NCBI GenBank assembly: GCA_003996215.1
Contig: QJPP01001741.1
Coordinates: 186,001-250,000 of the forward strand
Length of the DNA: 64,000 nucleotides
DNA from: Jaltomata sinuosa
Lineage: Eukaryota > Streptophyta > Magnoliopsida > Solanales > Solanaceae
Reading direction: 5' to 3'
Below are positions 22,011 to 32,960 of the stretch, piece after piece. The position numbers and the translations under genes are program-made. The notes below the pieces were generated by a model, which saw only the letters and a list, made by a program, of their open reading frames with translations, was not told the DNA's origin and made no database searches. The stretch's first letter is position 1. The number at the start of each line of letters is the position of its first letter.

Positions 22011-22017
22011 TTGGTTC

Positions 22018-24023
22018 TATCACGCTGTGAGGCTACTCCCTGGACGTAACATGGGACCTGAGACCGCAAGTGATCCCAAGCTAATCCTTAGCCTTAGCAT
22101 GACTTAAACATAACATAGATATTCATAGTGGAAGCATAAATTGAAGTAATAAGCAAACCAACTCATCATAGAGATAAAGGTCTAAGAGTATCACAATCTA
22201 AAATATCAAATACTCACTGTCTAGCTATGTCTGAAACCTCTAAAACTGATCGAATGAGTTGATGGGACAACACCCCAGCGAACTCTAAATATTGAATGAA
22301 AGACATCAAAGCTAACTAAGAATCATAACTAGACCTCGAATGATGAAGACTCACCAACTTTGACTGAAAATTCTGTTGGGTCTAGCCACGAGTCTGGAAG
22401 CGAACCCCTGAATCTACATCATGATAAGATACAACATAAAGAGGTATGCAATCAGTACTATGAAATATACTGAGTATATGAGATATGCATAATCTGTGAT
22501 AAAATATACTCAAAAATAATACTTAAAGCTGAAATTATGTAATAATAGTAAAATCTGTAATGTAATGACTCAATGCATATCATAAGCTGAAACATATTTA
22601 TAATCATAAGTCATAAGTAGTAAATCTGAAACTTAAAAGCAAAGAATCAAATACATTTAAAAACTTAAAACTATTTTTGTGAGAGATTCTCATAACTGAC
22701 ATAGACCATGTGAGCTACATGGAATCCAACTTCTGTACCCTAGTTGGCAGAGCTGTCTGTAATCTGTCGGGGTACAAACCATGTTTAGAGTGGAATCATT
22801 ATCATGTGCACATTGGGCTAAATAACCAACAATGGCAATATAGTTCTGGACTTGGGTTATCTGGAATCCTCGTCAACTTGGTGCTAAATACTACTCCCAA
22901 AATATATGTAAAGCTCATACATATACTGTGGCATATCTAGATGCCAGAATTATTCGTAAAATATGTTAACATATCTGGATGTCATGCTACTTGTAAAATC
23001 ATAAGTCTTGAAAATATCGCATTTTTACTGAAATTCATAACTTTAAGAACTAGGCATGTAAATTTCATAAATACTTGAGGTCATGTTATCTGAACATGCC
23101 AATTTACTTGAAAACATGCAATAGGGTGAAATCATGCTAAAATATTCTCAATTCAAGGGCTTTTAGGATACTTGGAGAATCTCATATAAAATCATGCACA
23201 GAGGAGTAGAGAGTATATTCCAATACAAGTAAATCAGTTTCATAGAAAAAATTATAATTGGGTAAGAACCCTAATTTCTCAATTTCATAAAATCAGAGTA
23301 AAATAATAGGTTTTGGGCATAAAGGTAGAAGAAAACTTTTATTGAATACCCACATACCTGAACCCAAAGCTTCCTTAGCAAGAATTTTAAGATAGAGACT
23401 TGGAGAAGGAACTCTATGCCTTCGAGATAGAGAGAAAAATCCCTTTTCTTTCTTTTGAAACTTGATTTGAGAGAATGAATAAAAATCTAACTAAGTGGGA
23501 ATAAAACCCTTTTAATTTGACCTAAAATAACTTAATTTCAGAGTTAAAGAAGTTGAGAATTACAAAATACCTCTGGAAAATAAGCTTGAAAAACTGCTGA
23601 AGGTACTCCACTCAGGTTTCCATGGGCCCCAACCACGGCTCGTAGACTGAACCATGGATCGTTGTTAGTGGTCGTGGTTTCCTGGACATTTTGCATGCTT
23701 GCGAGTGTGATTTCCACGGATGGGGTTCACGGTCTGTGGAACCTTCCACGGCTCGTAGAACCCTTCCGTGGTTACTGGAAAAATTGCTGACCCTGTGGTC
23801 TGTTTCCACGAGGGACAATCATGGATCATGGTCTGATCTATGATCCGTGAAATCTTGTCATGGTTTCAGACCTAGAGGAGGGCTCTGCAGGACTGTTTCC
23901 TTGAGACTTGTCCACCACTCGTGGTTCTCTACACGGTCTGTGGACTTGGTTCGTGGATCCTGGAAGTTGAAGAAATTTTAGAAATTTTAAGTTTAATATT
24001 GGTTTGAATTCTAGGGTATTACA
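22018..24023 (-). repeat. 3' LTR of Element 1
   Basis: Aligns along its length with 29075-31085 (for example AAAGACATCAAAGCTAACTA, CTACTCCCAAAATATA, AACTAGGCATG in both). On the minus strand it begins TGTAATACCC at 24023. The distal terminus has decayed from TGTCATTCCCCGAGG to TATCACGCTGTGAGG. The sub-region 23,610-23,960 is packed with CCACGG..CGTGG words. Confidence 0.88.
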
Positions 24024-24040
24024 ATATCTCTCTCTTGGGA
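24024..24040 (-). other. Polypurine tract of Element 1
   Basis: On the minus strand the sequence directly before the 3' LTR is TCCCAAGAGAGAGATAT, a purine-rich stretch in the position of the plus-strand primer. Element 2 has the same tract at 44543-44559. Confidence 0.75.
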
Positions 24041-24269
24041 TCATTCATCGTCGAATGAAGACTGAAATAAGCTGAGTTTAGAGGAAAAGAGTTGCATTCC
24101 CTACCAACTAAACATAAAAACTGAAGTACTGGCATAATGACTGAGTTTTAACTGAAACATGATTGAACTGAATTTGTAAAATATGAATGCATGCTAGGAA
24201 CATGAATATGGCTGATGGAATAGAACTGAAGGGATATACTAAGGAGGAAATTATTACCTCAAGATGAAA

Positions 24270-27200
24270 CTGGATCGAAAGGAAAAGATGAGGGTAATTG
24301 GCCATCATAGTTGTTTCTGCTTCCCAAGTAGCTCCCTCAACTGACTGGTTTCTCCAAAGGCCTTTCACAGAAGCAACTTCCTTGTTCCTCAACCTTCGAA
24401 CCTGACGATCAAGAATCTAAAATTGGAATCTCTTCATAGGTGAGGCTATCCTTCACACCCACTTTCTCTGATGGCACAATTGATGTCGGATCACCAACAT
24501 ACTTCTTCAACAATAAAACATGGAAGACTGGATGAACCATTGCTAATTCAGCTGGAAACTCATACTTCTTCAACAATAAAACATGGAAGACTGGATGAAC
24601 CATTGCTAATTTGGCTGGCAACTCTAACTCATATGCCATGTTACCAACTCTCCTCAGAATCCTATAAGGACTCACATATCGGAGACTAAACTTCCCTTTC
24701 TTACCAAATCTCATCACACCCTTCATGGGTGATACTTTCAAAAGCACTCAATCATTCACCTCAATTTCTAAGTCTCTTCTTCTCACATCTGCATAAGATT
24801 TTTGCCAACTCTGAGCAGTATTCAACCTCTCCCTAATGAGCTAAACTTTTTCCATAGTCTCATGGACTGAATTTGGCCCTATCAATGCTACTTCACCTAC
24901 CTTAAACCAACCTATAGGTGATCTACACCTTCACCCATAGAGTACCTCATATGGAGCCAACTGAATGCTAGAGTGAAAGCTGTTATTGTAGGAAAACTCT
25001 ATAAGAGGTAAGTGATCATCTCAATTACCTTTGAAATCGATCACACAAGCCCTCAACATATCCTCTAAGGTCTGGATGGTACGCTCTACCTGACCATATA
25101 TCTGCGAATGAAAAGTTGTACTAAGGTTAACTTGAGTACTAAGAACTTTCTGTAATGACCTCCAAAATTGGGATGTAAACTAAGTGCCCCTATCTGAGAT
25201 GATATACAAAGGAACCCCATGCAATTGGACTAACTACAGATATAGAGTCTGACATAATCCTTTACTGAATTAATAGTCTTGATAGCCAAGAAGTGCTGAC
25301 TTAGTCATCCTATCTACTATCACTCAAATGGAGTCATGTTGTTGGCGAGTATGTGGTAAGCCTGTAATGAAGTCCATATTGATCACTTCACACTTCCAAG
25401 TAGAAATGTCAATATCCTGAGTCATACCACTCGATCGCTGATGTTCTACCTTTACTTGATAATAGTTGAAACACTTAGCCACAAAATCTGCAATGTCCCT
25501 CGTCATGCCATTCCACCAATAGACTTCTCGTAAGTCACGTATATCTTAGTGACACCGGGGTGAATAGAATACCTGAAACTATGAGCCTCTGTAAAAATCT
25601 GTTGTCTCAACTCATCCACATCTGGAACACATAACTGACCTTGATAGTGAAGCACACCATCTCCCTCTTGGGAGAAAACCTCTACTCTCTACTAATGGAC
25701 TGCACCCTTCAACTGATGCAAAATAGGACTACTGTCTTGCTTCTCCTTCACCTCAACCACTAAAGAAGATTCTGACCCATTCTTAACTATCACACCACCA
25801 TCCGCTGAATCTGTAAGGCGAACCCCTAACCGAGCAAGTCTATGAACATCCTTAGATAATTCTTTCTTTCATTCTTCAATTTGTAATACACTAACCCTGG
25901 ACAACCTGCTAAGTGCATTAGCCACTACATTGACCTTATCTAGATGGTAAAGCACACTTATATCATAGTCCTTAAGAATCTCAAGCCACCTTCTCTGATG
26001 AAGATTCAATTCTTTTTGAGTAAGTAGTGCCTCTAAATCTTTAAGGCAAAAACCACTGCTGCTAACTCAAGATCATGAGTCAGGTAGTTCTTTTCATGAA
26101 TCTTAAGTTGTATGAAAGCATAAGCAATCACCTTACCACGATACATCAGAATACAACCCATTCCAACTCTAGATGCATAATAATACAAAACAAAGCCATC
26201 TAAACCCTCTACTAGAGCCAATACTGGAGCTATGGTCAACCTAGTCTTCAATTCCTGGAAGTTCCTTTCACATTCACCAGACCACTGAAACTTAAATTTT
26301 TTATGGGTTAACCTGGTCAATGGGGCAGCTATGGATGAAAAACCTTCCATAAATCTTCTATAGTATCGAGCCAAATCTAAAAAGCTTCTGATGTCTATCG
26401 GGGAATTGGTTCTAGGCTAGTTCTTTACTGCCTCTATTTTCTCCAAATCCACTCGAATACCCTCCTTGGACACTACATGACCCAGAAAAGTAACGGATTG
26501 TAACCAGAATTCACAATTACTAAACTTGGCAAACAACTAACGATCCTTTAGAGTTTGCAGCACAACCCTCAAATAGTTTGCATACTCTTCCTCACTCCAA
26601 GAGTAGATAAGAATGTCATCAATAAAGACAATAATGAACATATCTAAGTACTGATTGAATACCCTGTTCATTATGTCCATAAAGGTTGCATGAGCATTCA
26701 TTATCCCAAAAGACATAACCACAAATTTATCGTGACATACTGAGTTCTGAAGGCTATCTTCGGAATGTCAAACTCTCTAACTCTGAGATGATGATAACTG
26801 GATCTAAAGTCAATTTTAGAGAAGCAGTTGGCACCTTAAAGTTGGTAGAACAAGTTATCAATCCTAGGGATATTATACTTATTCCTGATTGTAACCTTGT
26901 CCAACTGATGGTAGTCAATACACATTCTGAGGGAACCATCTTTATTACATATAAAGAGGACTGGAGCACCCCATAGAGAGATGCTGGGCCTGATAAAACC
27001 CTTTTCTAAAAGGTCTTTCAACTGCTCTTTCAATTACTTAAGCTCTGCTGGAGCCATTTCATAAAGAGGAATAGATATGGACTGTGTATCTGGGAGAAGG
27101 TCTATCCCAAAGTTAATCTCCCGCTCAGGAGGGACTCTAGGAAGATCCTCTGGAAAGACTTCAAGAAATTCACTCACTACAGGAACTGACTGGAGAGATG

Positions 27201-27700
27201 GGGTTTTAGACTCAGAATCCATAACCCGAACTATATGATAGACATACCCCTTAGAGATTATTTTCCTAGCCTTGAGATAAGATATGAAATGACCCTTTGA
27301 TGATGGAGGACTACCTGCCACTCTAAGACAGGCTCATTAGGAAACTTAAAGCTTATTACTCTGGTTCTGCAGTCGACTGAGGCATAACATGCATGTACCC
27401 AATCCATGCGAAAAATGATGTCAAAATATATCATGTCTAATTCCATTAAATCTGCTAAGGTGACTCTATGAAGGACTGATATAAGGCAATTTCAGTATAC
27501 CCTCTAAGATAGGATTGACTCACCAACTGGAGTAGAGAAATATAAGGGTTCTATGAGTTGTTCAGGACTGACTCCAAACTTGCAAGCAACATACGGGTCA
27601 CAAAAGACAATGAAGCTTTGGTGTATAACAATGTATAAATATCAAAGGAGAAGACTCATAACATACCTGTGACTACATCAGGTGACACCTCCTGGTCCTG
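24270..27700 (-). pseudogene. Element 1 pol remains: protease, RT, RNase H, integrase, chromodomain
   Basis: Segments in several frames on the minus strand give the protease end (FDIIFRMDWVHACYASVDC, 27258-27446), the RT start (EFLEVFPEDLPRVPPE, 27034-27321), RT core (GAPVLFICNKDGSLRMCIDY, 26836-27033), the catalytic box FIDDILIYS (26537-26722), RNase H (RNFQELKTRLTIAPVLAL and FVLYYYASRVGMGCI, 26033-26374), the integrase start (FVAKCFNYYQVKVEHQ and INMDFITGLPHTRQ, 25324-25506) and the integrase C-terminus/chromodomain (24270-24747). Frameshifts, for example near 26,725, and stops separate them. The RT catalytic aspartates are kept, but the polyprotein is not. Confidence 0.88.
24498..24623 (-). 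repeat. 63-bp in-frame tandem duplication in integrase C-terminus
   Basis: Two copies of a 63-bp unit (starting CATACTTCTTCAACAATAAA at 24498 and again at 24561) repeat LAMVHPVFHVLLLKKY in the protein. Element 2 has a single copy at the equivalent site (LEAVHPIFHVSMLKKC). The copies differ at only a few bases. Confidence 0.9.
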
Positions 27701-27879
27701 GCGAGATGACATAGCATAGAGATGGTTTTGGCACTACCTGCCACCTATGCTAGAATGGCACCTTGCTGAGCTGTACAGCCTGCTAGAGCTGCTGAAGTAG
27801 TACCCTGAATCTTTCCACCTCCACTATTCTCTCTAGTTGAGGGGAAATCCTTAATACTATGGCCCATCTATCCATATTC

Positions 27880-28862
27880 AAAACATCCACATGAGCCATA
27901 CAGACACTCCCCAGGGTGATTCTTACCACACTTGTTGCAAACAGGGTAAGAAGTCCCTTTCACAATATTGCCCTGAGAACGAGAGCCTGGTGCCCTACCT
28001 TTCTGATCATGCCTAGGTTTGGATTACTGGGTGGGAGTACTAGCTAATGATGACACTGGTCCTGATGACCTCTTCTAAAATAAAGACTGGTGTCCACCTC
28101 TGTACCTCTGATAACTAAAACCCAAATCCTCTGTCCTAGCCCTCTAGTTCTCCCTTGCCCTTTCCTTTAGTTTATCCTCCTCAAACTGCTGAACATGGGT
28201 CATGAGCTTGGAGATGTCTATATCTTCTAATAACATAGTCATCCTACATTCTTTCTTCACCAAGTTGGATACACCAAAAAAAACTTACTCATCTGGCCCT
28301 CGGCTCGGCTACCATAGCTTGAGCATACCTAGAAAGCTGAGTAGGCTTTAGCCCATACTCTTGGACTGTTATTGATCCCTGCCTCAGATTCATGAACTCT
28401 TCAGCCTTAGCCTCTCTCAACTCTCTTAGGAAGAACCTATCCAGAAAATCCTTAAAGAAGCACTCTAGAGTCATAGGAGCCACATTCCTGCCTTTACCTT
28501 TTTTCCACTAAGTGTACCAAATGTGAGCCATATCCTTGAGCTAATAGGAGGCCAACTCAACACTGTCAGTACCAGTCACCTGCATCACCTCTAGAATCTT
28601 CTTCACCTTATCAATAAAATTCTATTGGTCCTCACCAACCTTAGACCCTAAAAACTCTGGCGGGTTCATACGGACAAAGTCTCTAACTCTGGCAAAAACT
28701 ATCCCACCATTTGGGTTAGCAGGAATATACATCTGCTGATTAGCCTGGTTGTTCATTGCTTGAGATAGCATCTGAATGACGTTTCAAAACTCTACATTTA
28801 TGACCTCGTAGTCTGGAACTAGAAGATTAGCATTACGGGCGTTGGCTCTACGAGAAGGTATG
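27880..28862 (-). pseudogene. Element 1 gag remains
   Basis: Minus-strand sequence reads FVRMNPPEFLGSKV, LASY-LKDMAHIW and MAPMTLECFFKDFLDRFFLR (28289-28483), then SITVQEYGLKPTQLSRYAQ, typical of the Ty3/gypsy gag domain. A zinc-knuckle-like CNKCGKNHPGEC follows near 27,910-27,945. The start codon region at about 28,862 reads IPSRRANARNAN where the family usually has MPPRRANARN, so the ATG seems mutated to ATA. Several in-frame stops are present. Confidence 0.8.
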
Positions 28863-29058
28863 ATCTGAAATGCATAAAGAATGGATTAGAGAAGAGAAAT
28901 AGAGTTAAACTCTATTGCATGATATTGAACATGAAAGAAGTGAAGTTTTTTCTAAAACATCTCGTAGCCTATCCCTCATAAGTATGGTGTACTTCAAACC
29001 TATGAAAAGGACTCTACTTAATGCAGTTTTCAGACATCCTAGGACTCTTGAACTTGAT

Positions 29059-29070
29059 GCTTTGATACAA
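29059..29070 (-). other. Primer-binding site of Element 1
   Basis: On the minus strand TTGTATCAAAGC lies 4 nt from the 5' LTR end. It matches 10 of 12 bases of TGGTATCAGAGC, the initiator tRNA-Met complement used by many plant LTR elements. Confidence 0.7.
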
Positions 29071-29074
29071 TGTT

Positions 29075-31085
29075 TGTCATTCCCCGAGGGTACCTCCTGG
29101 AGTAACACGAGACCTGAGATCATAAGTGATCCCAAGCTAACCCTTGGCTTAGCATGACTTAAACATAATATTGACATTCATATTAGAAGAATAAATTGAA
29201 GTAATAAGTAAACCAACTCATCATAGAGATAAAGGTCTAAGAGTATCACAATCTGAAATATCAAATACTTACTATCGAGATATGTCTGAAAAACCTCTAA
29301 AACTGATAAAATGAGTTATTGGGACAAGACCCCAGCTAACTCTAAGTACTGAATGAAAGACATCAAAGCTAACTAAGAATCATAACTAGCCCTTGAATAA
29401 TGAGGACTCACCAACTTTGACTGAAAATCCTATTGGGTCTAGCCACGAGTCTGGGAGAAAATGCCTAAATCTACATCATGATAAGATGCAACACAAAGAG
29501 GTTTGTGATCAGTACTATGGAATGTACTGAGTATGTGAGATATGCATAATATGTGGTAAAACTTGCTTAAAAATAATACTTAAAGCTGAAATCATGTAAT
29601 AATAATAAAATCTATAATGTAATGACTCAATGCAATATAATAAGCTGAAAATATATTTATAATCATAAATCATAAGTAATAAGTCTAAAACTTAAAAGCA
29701 AAGAGTCAAATACATTTACAAGATTAAAACCATTTTCGTGGGAGATTCTCATAACCGATATAGATCATGTGAGCTACGTGGAATTTAACTTCTGTACCCT
29801 TGTTGGCAGAGCTGTCTGTACCTTGCCGGGGTATAAATCATATTTAAAGTGGAACCATCATCCTGTGTCTATTGGACTAAATAACCTACGCTGGTAAAGT
29901 TCTAGACTTGGGTTATCTGGAACCCTCGTTAGCTTGATGCTAAATACTACTCCCAAAATATACATAAATCTCATACATATACCGTGGCATATCTAGATGC
30001 CAGAACTGTTCGTAGTGCATGTGGATATATCTGGATGCCATGCTACTTGTAAAATCATAAGTCTTGAAAATATAGCATAGCCCTAGTTAAAAACATACTT
30101 TTTTATACTGAAATTCATAACTTTAAGAACTAGGCATGCAAATTTCATAAATACTTGAGGTCATGTTATCTAAACATATCAATTTACTTGAAAACATGCA
30201 AAAGGGTGAAATCATTCTAAAATCATTATCAATTTATGTGCTTTTAGGAATACTTGGAGAATCTCATATAAAATAATGCACAAAGAAGTAGAGAGTATAT
30301 TCCGATACAAGTAAATTAGTTTCATAGAAAAAATCATAATTAGGTAAGAACCCTAATTTCTCAATTTCATAAAATTTGAGTAAAATCATAAGTTTTGGGC
30401 ATAAGGATAGAAGAAAACCCTTCTTGAATACCTACACACCTGAACCCAAAGTTTTTTTAGCAAGAATCTGAAGATGGAGATTTGAATAAGGAACCCTAGG
30501 TCTTGGAGCTTGAGAGAAGAATCCCTTTTCTTTTTTTTTGAAACATGATTTAAGAGAACGAATGAAAATCTAACTAAGTGGGAATAAACCCCTTTAATTT
30601 GGCCTAAAATGACTTAATTTCAGAGTTAAAAATGAGAAATTACAAAAATACCCCTAGGAAATAACCTTGAAAAACTGCTAAAGGTACTCGACTCAAGTTT
30701 TCAGGGGCCCAACCATGGCCCGTAGACTGAATCACGGCTCGTGGTTTCTGGGCTATTTTGCATGATTGAGGGTCTGATTTCCACGGATGGGGTTCATGGC
30801 CCGTGGAACCTTTGACGGCTTGTAGAACCCTTCCGTCGTTACTGGAGAAATTACTGACCCTTAGATCTTTTTCCACGAGGGTTAATCACGGACCGTGGTC
30901 TGATCCACGACCATGAAACCATGTTGTGGTTTCGAACCCAGAGGAGGGGTCTGCATGACTATTTTCATAAAACCTGTCCACGGCTCATGGTTCTATACAC
31001 GACCTGTGGACTTGGTTTATGGATCTTGGAAGCTGCAGAAATTTTTAGAAATTTTAAGTTTAAATGCTGGTTTAAATTTTGGGGT
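29075..31085 (-). repeat. 5' LTR of Element 1
   Basis: About 2.0 kb, aligning with 22018-24023. The inner terminus is TGTCATTCCCCGAG on the + strand at 29075. The outer terminus should read ...GGGGTGTTACA but stops at GGGGT and runs straight into the start of another LTR in the opposite orientation (TGTAACACCCCAG at 31086). The palindrome-word cluster is at 30,660-31,020. Confidence 0.85.
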
Positions 31086-32960
31086 TGTAACACCCCAGAA
31101 ACGTATCCAGCTTTTAAACTCAGACTTGCAGAAAATTTTGGATTTCCAGGGACCACGGGTCAAGTCCACGAGTCATGGAAGGTTCCACGAGTCGTGGGAG
31201 TGACTCGTGATCCCAGTCCTGCAGACCAAACTCAGTACTGACAACCATAAGTCACTTCCATGACTCGTAGAGGTTTCTACGGGTCGTACTGTTCACTCGT
31301 GAAAGTTGATCAAAGGTCAGTCAATTTCCCTAACTTCCATGACTAGGTCCTACTCGTGGAAGCTTCCACGAGTCATCTTGTTGAACCGTAGAAAACCTTC
31401 TGCAGGTTGAAATCTTGAGCAGTTTCTATGATAGGAGTCCACGAGTCACAGAAAGGTCTACGAGTCGTAGACTCCACTCATGGTCACTGAGGTTGACTGT
31501 TTTTCCAGCTTTCTTCTAATTAAATCCCAGGGGCTTTTTGGTCATTTCTCACCCTTTTAACTACTAAGTGAAGTCGTTTTGACTACTTTTAGAAGGATTT
31601 TCACCCATATTATCATAAGTCTCTTCTAAGCTCCTCATTCACCTCCCAAAAAGGAAAAGCTTCTCTCAAGCTTCAAGTCTCCAAGCTCCAAGTCAAGTCT
31701 CCTAATCTTTTCCAAATCAAGTGAGTAATATTCCACCAAGGTATGTGGGTCTTTAACAATGGGTTCCTTTCACCATTGTGCCCAAAATCCCCAATTCTTA
31801 TGTTGAATTATGAACTTATGAAATTAGGGTTTTGATCTAAAATTTGGGGAAAGTTTATGAAGTCAGCTTCTATGTTTAAATTCATGATTTCTTAATGGTT
31901 ATTCATGATTTGATTATGATTCCTTCATTGGTTTTAAAGACCCAAGCATGAAAATTGATTTCTAGCATGAAACTATGAATTGGCATGTTTCCAAGAGAAA
32001 GTTAGCATGATTAGATATCATGGCCTCTATGGTATTTACGAAATTGCATGCCTAATTCTTCAAGTATGAATTTAGAAAGAAAAGCATGTTTTGAATTATG
32101 GCTATGCTAAGCTTTATGAACTATGTTATGAAAGTTGCATGATACCCGATGTGTTTTCATGCTTTATGAACAAGATTTGGCATGAGAGTATGCCCTTACG
32201 AAATTATGAGCTATATGTGCATATTTTGGGAGTAGTATTTAGCACCGAGTTGGACGGGGTGAGAGTACCCTTAGTCCCAGAAACTACGTGCCAGCATAGG
32301 TATGATTATGATGTGATATGTGCCTTCAAGGCTAATGAGAGTGGATCCACGTCTTTATGTATGGTGTCCTTGCCTTAGCAGGGCATAGGACAGGTTTGCC
32401 AACTAGGGTTATATAATTAGGTATTGTGACTTGTTCCCTGGCAAGATTCAAAGTCAGCTTTGCTAACTAGGGTTATATAGTTAGATTCCATGTAGCTCAC
32501 ATGATCTCATGTCGGTTATAAGAAACTCTCGTATGTATGTTATTTTTCATGTTTTCTAAGCCTTATGGACTTTTTTACGAACTATGACTTTTGAAGTTGG
32601 CTTTGTCCTCATGACTTAGCTTTTCATTATGATTTCTTCTCTTGATACTTCATTATGCATGGATCATGTTTAAGTACATTTTAAAGCATGTTTTATCATA
32701 CTTATGCATTGCTAAAGCACACTCATATCATTATGCTTAAGGAGTTCAAGCCACCTCATTTGTCGCAAATTCAATTCCATTCGTAGGATATTGAACTGAC
32801 GAGTCGTCGGTGAGAAGCTCAAATATGAAAAACTCATGTGTAATGAACCTTCTAGTTATTTTTGTATTTTTGCTTTTTTTGTAATGTTAGAGCTTACCTG
32901 TAGTGGCTCCAAGTCATTTATGACTTATTAGGAGCGGTGGTCCGATGCCCAAGCCATTTG
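31086..32960 (+). repeat. Solo or truncated LTR of a related gypsy family, plus orientation
   Basis: Starts TGTAACACCCCAGAAACG and shares with the Element 1 and 2 LTRs the layout of a CCACGAGTCGTGG-type cluster (31,145-31,500), a T/C-rich leader-like part (31,600-31,740), and later the phrases TTTTGGGAGTAGTATTTAGC and ATGTAGCTCACATGATCTCA. The 3' end is not clear: GTCCGATGCCCAAGCCATTTG near 32,940 is the last part resembling this LTR type, and no own internal region follows. The end coordinate is an estimate. Confidence 0.6.

Larger units (their letters stand above)
22018..31085 (-). mobile_element. Element 1: full-length Ty3/gypsy chromovirus-type retrotransposon
   Basis: Two similar LTRs of about 2 kb (22018-24023 and 29075-31085) flank about 5 kb of gag-pol remains in the order gag, protease, RT, RNase H, integrase, chromodomain, all on the minus strand. 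The order is that of Ty3/gypsy, and the C-terminal chromodomain-like segment places it among chromoviruses, probably the Tekay clade. Frameshifts and stops break every domain, so it cannot move on its own. I found no matching 5-bp target duplication: the left flank is a DUF1985 pseudogene and the right flank is another LTR in head-to-head orientation, which suggests later rearrangement. Confidence 0.9.

Noticed and set aside
32091..32378. 95-codon open frame within the plus-orientation LTR
   Set aside because: Lies in non-coding LTR sequence shared, in non-open form, with the LTRs of Elements 1 and 2.
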